A stretch of 64,000 nucleotides of DNA from Martinezella miluonensis. Lineage in GTDB: Bacteria > Pseudomonadota > Alphaproteobacteria > Rhizobiales > Rhizobiaceae. The notes below the pieces were generated by a model. The model was given only the letters and a program-made list of their open reading frames with translations, did not search any database and was not told the DNA's origin. The stretch is taken from NCBI RefSeq assembly GCF_900094545.1, contig NZ_FMAH01000007.1:62001-126000 (forward strand), read 5' to 3'. The translations under genes and the position numbers were made by a program. Shown piece after piece: positions 61,092-64,000 of this stretch (positions within the stretch are counted from its first letter, which is position 1; every line of letters begins with the position of its first letter).

Positions 61092-61119
61092 CCTGACGCG
61101 GCGCGTTCGCCGCGTCAGG
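61092..61119. other. Hairpin between binding-protein and permease genes
   Basis: CCTGACGCGGCG (61092-61103) and CGCCGCGTCAGG (61108-61119) are a perfect 12-bp stem with loop CGTT, 11 bases after the binding-protein stop on the minus strand. No T run follows, so an RNA-stability or partial-terminator role is likely. Confidence 0.65.
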
Positions 61120-61129
61120 GTCGGGAGAG

Positions 61130-63031
61130 CTAAGGTTGCGCCGGCTTGAGCTTCACCATCATCAACCGGGAGTTCGCCCAATTGGGAACCGGGTCGGTAT
61201 AGGGGTCAGCTATGGTCGGATAACCCTTCCAGTAGGTCGTGTCCATCGAGGTGAACACGTTGTAGGACATCAGCGGAATGGTCGGCATCTGCTGCGCAAC
61301 GAGCTTCAGATAGTCCTTGCCGAGTTCGATACCCTTCGGATCATCGGCGCTGATGCGACGGATGTTTTCGATGATCTTGTCGAGTTCGGGATTGGACCAG
61401 CGCTGCCAGTTGCGCGGCGCCTGGTTTTCACCCTTCTTCGCGACGAACTCGGAGTGCCAGCTGTCGAGGAAGAACGATAGATCCGGATCGCCGCCCCAGG
61501 TCTCGACGCTCCAGGCGATGGCAACCTGATAGCTGCCGGGCTGTAGCCCCACTTGCCAGAGATTTGTCGTGGGTGCCGCCTTGGAGTCGATCCCGAAAGC
61601 TGCCCATTGCTGGGCAATCAGCGTTCCGGCGCGGGTGAAGACCGAGCGAGTATCACCCTCGACCGTCAGGCGGATCTTGAAGGGCTGACCGTCGGGTGTC
61701 ATCCATTTGCCATCGATCTTCTTGAAGCCGGCCTTCTGCAGAAGTTCGGCGGCGGCCTGCGGATCGGGCTTCCACCAGCCATAGCCGAAGGCATTGCCGA
61801 TCGCGGCCGGATCGGTCGGGATCTGATCTTTGTACTTCGGCTGCTTGCGCAGGATATCGGCGATCTGCTGGCCGATCGTCGGATCGTATGGCTTGATCTT
61901 GCGCTTGCCGGTGTCGATCTCGAAATTCTTCAACCAATCCTGCAGCGGAGCCTGATAATCCGTCATGGCGATCGCCGTTGGCGGAACGCCGAGCGCGGAA
62001 AGCGTCGCTGTGCCGCGATAACTTGCCATGTCGACGGCCTTGATGTCGATCAGCAGCGCCAGTGCCCAGCGTACGTCCGGATTCTGGAATACGGGATCCT
62101 GGGTGTTAAAGATCACCGCTGGCAGGGTCGGGTCTGGATGCGCGAAGGGGAAGCCGGGGAACCAGCTTTCGGCCGTTTTCGATTTCTCCTTCAGCGTGAA
62201 CATGCCTTCGGGCGTGTTGTCGTGAATGATATCCAGATTGTGTTCGAGCTGTGCGATGGTACGCTTGTCCGGCGGGCCTGGATCGACATAGGAGACATAT
62301 TTCGGAGCCGGCTCGCCAAAGCGCGCGAGCGAGGTGCGCTGCCAGTCGTCACGTTTCTCCCAGGTATACCATTTGCCCTGCGGATCATAGGCCTTCAGCT
62401 TGTAAGCGCCGAGCGAGACGGGATTGGCATTGTCATAACGTACGGGATCGGCGACCTTCTCGAAGACATGCTTCGGCATGATCCAGGCGCCGTTCCAGCG
62501 AACCGTGAAGATAGCGTGAAAGCGCGAATTCGGCTTTTTCAGCTTGAAGACAACGGTATAGGGATCCGTCGCCTCGACGCTGGCGACCTGGACCGAAAAG
62601 GCGGCACTCCAGACCATGCCGGGATGATCCATCTGCGTCTTGACCGTATAGACCACGTCGTCAGCGGTAAATTCGACGCCGTCGCTCCAGTAAAGACCCT
62701 TGCGCAGTTTCACCGTCATCTGGGTGAAATCATCATTATATTGCGGCTTGTCGGCAGCCAGCGAATTGTCCCAGGCTGCGCCACCCAGACCCTTCTCCGG
62801 ATCGATGTACCAGAGCGTATCCATGGTCAATTGCTGGAGGCCGGTCGAAACGCCGCCGCCGCCATTGACCCAGATATTGAACCAGCCCGGATTCTTGATC
62901 GTTCCTTCCGGATTCTCGACGATCAAGGTCTCCTTGCGAGGCAAGGACGTATAATCCTGAGCCTTGGCCGCCGCGACGAGGCCGAACGTGGCCAGCGCGA
63001 CACCGAAGGCAAGCTTCTTCCACTGCTGCAT
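61130..63031 (-). CDS. ABC transporter substrate-binding protein, family 5, sugar-type
   Basis: A 633-residue periplasmic binding protein with a Sec signal (LAFGVALATFGLVAAAKA). It is longer than typical peptide binders and carries TVKLRKGLYWSDGVEFTADD, PDVRWALALLIDIKAVDMAS and SALGVPPTAIAMTDYQ. Long family-5 proteins of this sort often bind oligosaccharides. The adjacent GH51 arabinofuranosidase gene upstream supports an arabinose-containing oligosaccharide as the ligand. The ATG follows GGGAGGAG. Confidence 0.9.
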   Translation of the reverse strand: MQQWKKLAFGVALATFGLVAAAKAQDYTSLPRKETLIVENPEGTIKNPGWFNIWVNGGGGVSTGLQQLTMDTLWYIDPEKGLGGAAWDNSLAADKPQYNDDFTQMTVKLRKGLYWSDGVEFTADDVVYTVKTQMDHPGMVWSAAFSVQVASVEATDPYTVVFKLKKPNSRFHAIFTVRWNGAWIMPKHVFEKVADPVRYDNANPVSLGAYKLKAYDPQGKWYTWEKRDDWQRTSLARFGEPAPKYVSYVDPGPPDKRTIAQLEHNLDIIHDNTPEGMFTLKEKSKTAESWFPGFPFAHPDPTLPAVIFNTQDPVFQNPDVRWALALLIDIKAVDMASYRGTATLSALGVPPTAIAMTDYQAPLQDWLKNFEIDTGKRKIKPYDPTIGQQIADILRKQPKYKDQIPTDPAAIGNAFGYGWWKPDPQAAAELLQKAGFKKIDGKWMTPDGQPFKIRLTVEGDTRSVFTRAGTLIAQQWAAFGIDSKAAPTTNLWQVGLQPGSYQVAIAWSVETWGGDPDLSFFLDSWHSEFVAKKGENQAPRNWQRWSNPELDKIIENIRRISADDPKGIELGKDYLKLVAQQMPTIPLMSYNVFTSMDTTYWKGYPTIADPYTDPVPNWANSRLMMVKLKPAQP

Positions 63032-63191
63032 GAACTCCTCCCACTTTTATCGATTACGCGGCGCGCCCGGACAAAACGGAGCAGACCACGACTTTCACCC
63101 TCTTTCCCGACTGGCAGCAAACCTTGTGCGGCGGTTCGGGTTCGCAAAAGATCGGCGGTCGCCTCCTCGCGACCGTTCGACCATTTTCAGT

Positions 63192-63213
63192 GCCGGGGCG
63201 CATCGGCCCCGGC
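63192..63213. terminator. GC-rich hairpin after the GH51 gene
   Basis: GCCGGGGC (63192-63199) and GCCCCGGC (63206-63213) form a perfect 8-bp stem with a 6-base loop, just after the arabinofuranosidase stop on the minus strand. No T run follows, so termination would be weak and the transporter genes could be read through from upstream. Confidence 0.45.
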
Positions 63214-63222
63214 GGCAAGGCG

Positions 63223-64000
63223 TCACACCGCCAGCCGGATCACCGTGTAAGACAGCGGCTTCAACGTCGCACGCAGCCGGCCATCCTCGACTTTGGCATC
63301 GCCGGTATTGGTCGGGACGACGGCGTTCGGTCGCGTTGCAGTGTTGACCGCCTGCAGATCGCTGTGGACCATCTCATGCTGTTCGACGACACGGGCGCCG
63401 GTGAAGCCTTCGAGACGGGTGTCGAGATCAAGAGCGCTGTCCGGATGGCGGTTGACGGCAAACAGCGTGACCATTTTGCCCAGTTCGTCATGGACGGCTG
63501 ACACATCGAGATAGGGCACATCGTCGGCTTCGTCGCTGTCATAGGTCGGACCGTCGGTGATGAGACACAGCGCGTAGCCACGACCATATTTCGAGGCGAA
63601 ATAGAGCGGATAGTAGATGGTCTGCCGCCATGCCGGGCCGCCATCTTCCGTCATGATCGGCGCGATCACGTTGACCAGCTGGGCTATGCAGGCAATGCGC
63701 ACACGATCGGAGCGGCGAATGAAGGTGTTGAGAATACCTCCGACCTGCAGCACGTCTTCGAAATTATAGACATCCTCGAGCAGATGCGGCGCATCCGGCC
63801 ATTCGTCGCGGGCAAGGATCTCCTTGTCCTGCTGATTGGAGTGGTACCAGACATTCCACTCGTCAAAGGAAATGCCGATCGTCTTCTTCGACCGCTTCTT
63901 CGCTTTGATATAGTCGATTACGCCGCCGATGGTAACGATGTAGCGGTCAAGCTTCTCGGCCTTTGCCAGATAGTTCAGCGTATTCCTTTCGCGATTGGCG
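63223..64000 (-). CDS. GH51 alpha-N-arabinofuranosidase, C-terminal part (runs off window)
   Basis: The frame is open from 64000 to the stop at 63223, so only the C-terminal ~258 residues are seen. The catalytic nucleophile region GISFDEWNVWYHS is present (Glu), followed by EDVLQVGGILNTFIRRSDR, NVIAPIMTEDGGPAWRQTIY and the C-terminal beta domain (LFAVNRHPDSALDLDTRLEG). The acid/base Glu lies beyond the window. It removes arabinofuranosyl units from arabinan or arabinoxylan oligosaccharides in the cytoplasm. It is upstream of, and in line with, the 57333-63031 transporter. Confidence 0.92.
   Translation of the reverse strand, partial: ANRERNTLNYLAKAEKLDRYIVTIGGVIDYIKAKKRSKKTIGISFDEWNVWYHSNQQDKEILARDEWPDAPHLLEDVYNFEDVLQVGGILNTFIRRSDRVRIACIAQLVNVIAPIMTEDGGPAWRQTIYYPLYFASKYGRGYALCLITDGPTYDSDEADDVPYLDVSAVHDELGKMVTLFAVNRHPDSALDLDTRLEGFTGARVVEQHEMVHSDLQAVNTATRPNAVVPTNTGDAKVEDGRLRATLKPLSYTVIRLAV

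Overview
The window reads as chromosome or large-plasmid DNA of a Rhizobium-type alphaproteobacterium. Supporting signs are high GC, many oligopeptide-type (Dpp/Opp) ABC transporters, a carnitine dehydrogenase-thioesterase fusion of the rhizobial kind, curlin genes with a CsgH-like partner, and two copies of a palindromic intergenic repeat of the sort dispersed in rhizobial genomes. No rRNA, tRNA, CRISPR array or intact insertion sequence was found. Function calls come from reading translations and motifs; no database search was possible.

Layout. (1) 19-8078, minus strand: one operon with a family-5 binding protein, two permeases, a fused ATPase, a luciferase-like flavin monooxygenase, two carboxymuconolactone-decarboxylase (AhpD-type) proteins and a frameshifted last gene. 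An XRE-type regulator lies upstream (8459-9226). (2) 9397-12278: a VIT/von Willebrand A protein with a C-terminal LPQTATP sorting signal, overlapping its own class GN sortase. (3) 12365-21913: a 2,542-residue filamentous-haemagglutinin-like adhesin with nested GLUG and MBG repeats, divergent from a winged-helix/TPR regulator. Three direct repeats at 11-bp spacing lie between them. (4) 22436-22992: a decayed DHFR-like gene. (5) 23082-35877: a carnitine/gamma-butyrobetaine catabolic cluster with a GlxA-type regulator, a beta-keto acid cleavage enzyme, carnitine dehydrogenase-thioesterase, acyl-CoA dehydrogenase, an ADP-forming acyl-CoA synthetase, a CaiD-like hydratase and a complete Dpp-type transporter. 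(6) 36041-41950: an orphan carrier-thioesterase protein, an XRE regulator, a second binding protein that is a paralogue of the one in (5), and a CocE/NonD hydrolase. (7) 41952-45079: a LysR regulator with two alpha/beta hydrolases; similar inverted repeats precede both flanking transcripts. (8) 45215-53806: small secreted and hypothetical proteins, a curli subunit/CsgH group, an MFS exporter with a GlxA-type regulator, and a fragment of a sugar ABC ATPase. (9) 54154-56933: a PAS-GGDEF diguanylate cyclase and an NCS1 nucleobase/hydantoin permease. (10) 57333-64000, minus strand: a second complete Dpp-type transporter downstream of a GH51 arabinofuranosidase that runs off the window.

Themes. 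The window is dominated by uptake of small organic compounds tied to dedicated catabolic enzymes, and by cell-surface structures (sortase-anchored protein, giant adhesin, curli). The most interesting combinations are the gamma-butyrobetaine-to-betaine cassette with an ADP-forming ligase in place of CaiC/CaiB, the adhesin/winged-helix pair with a PhoB-like tandem operator, and the LysR unit with shared palindromes. Strong hairpins also sit in the binding-protein/permease gap of all three transporter operons.
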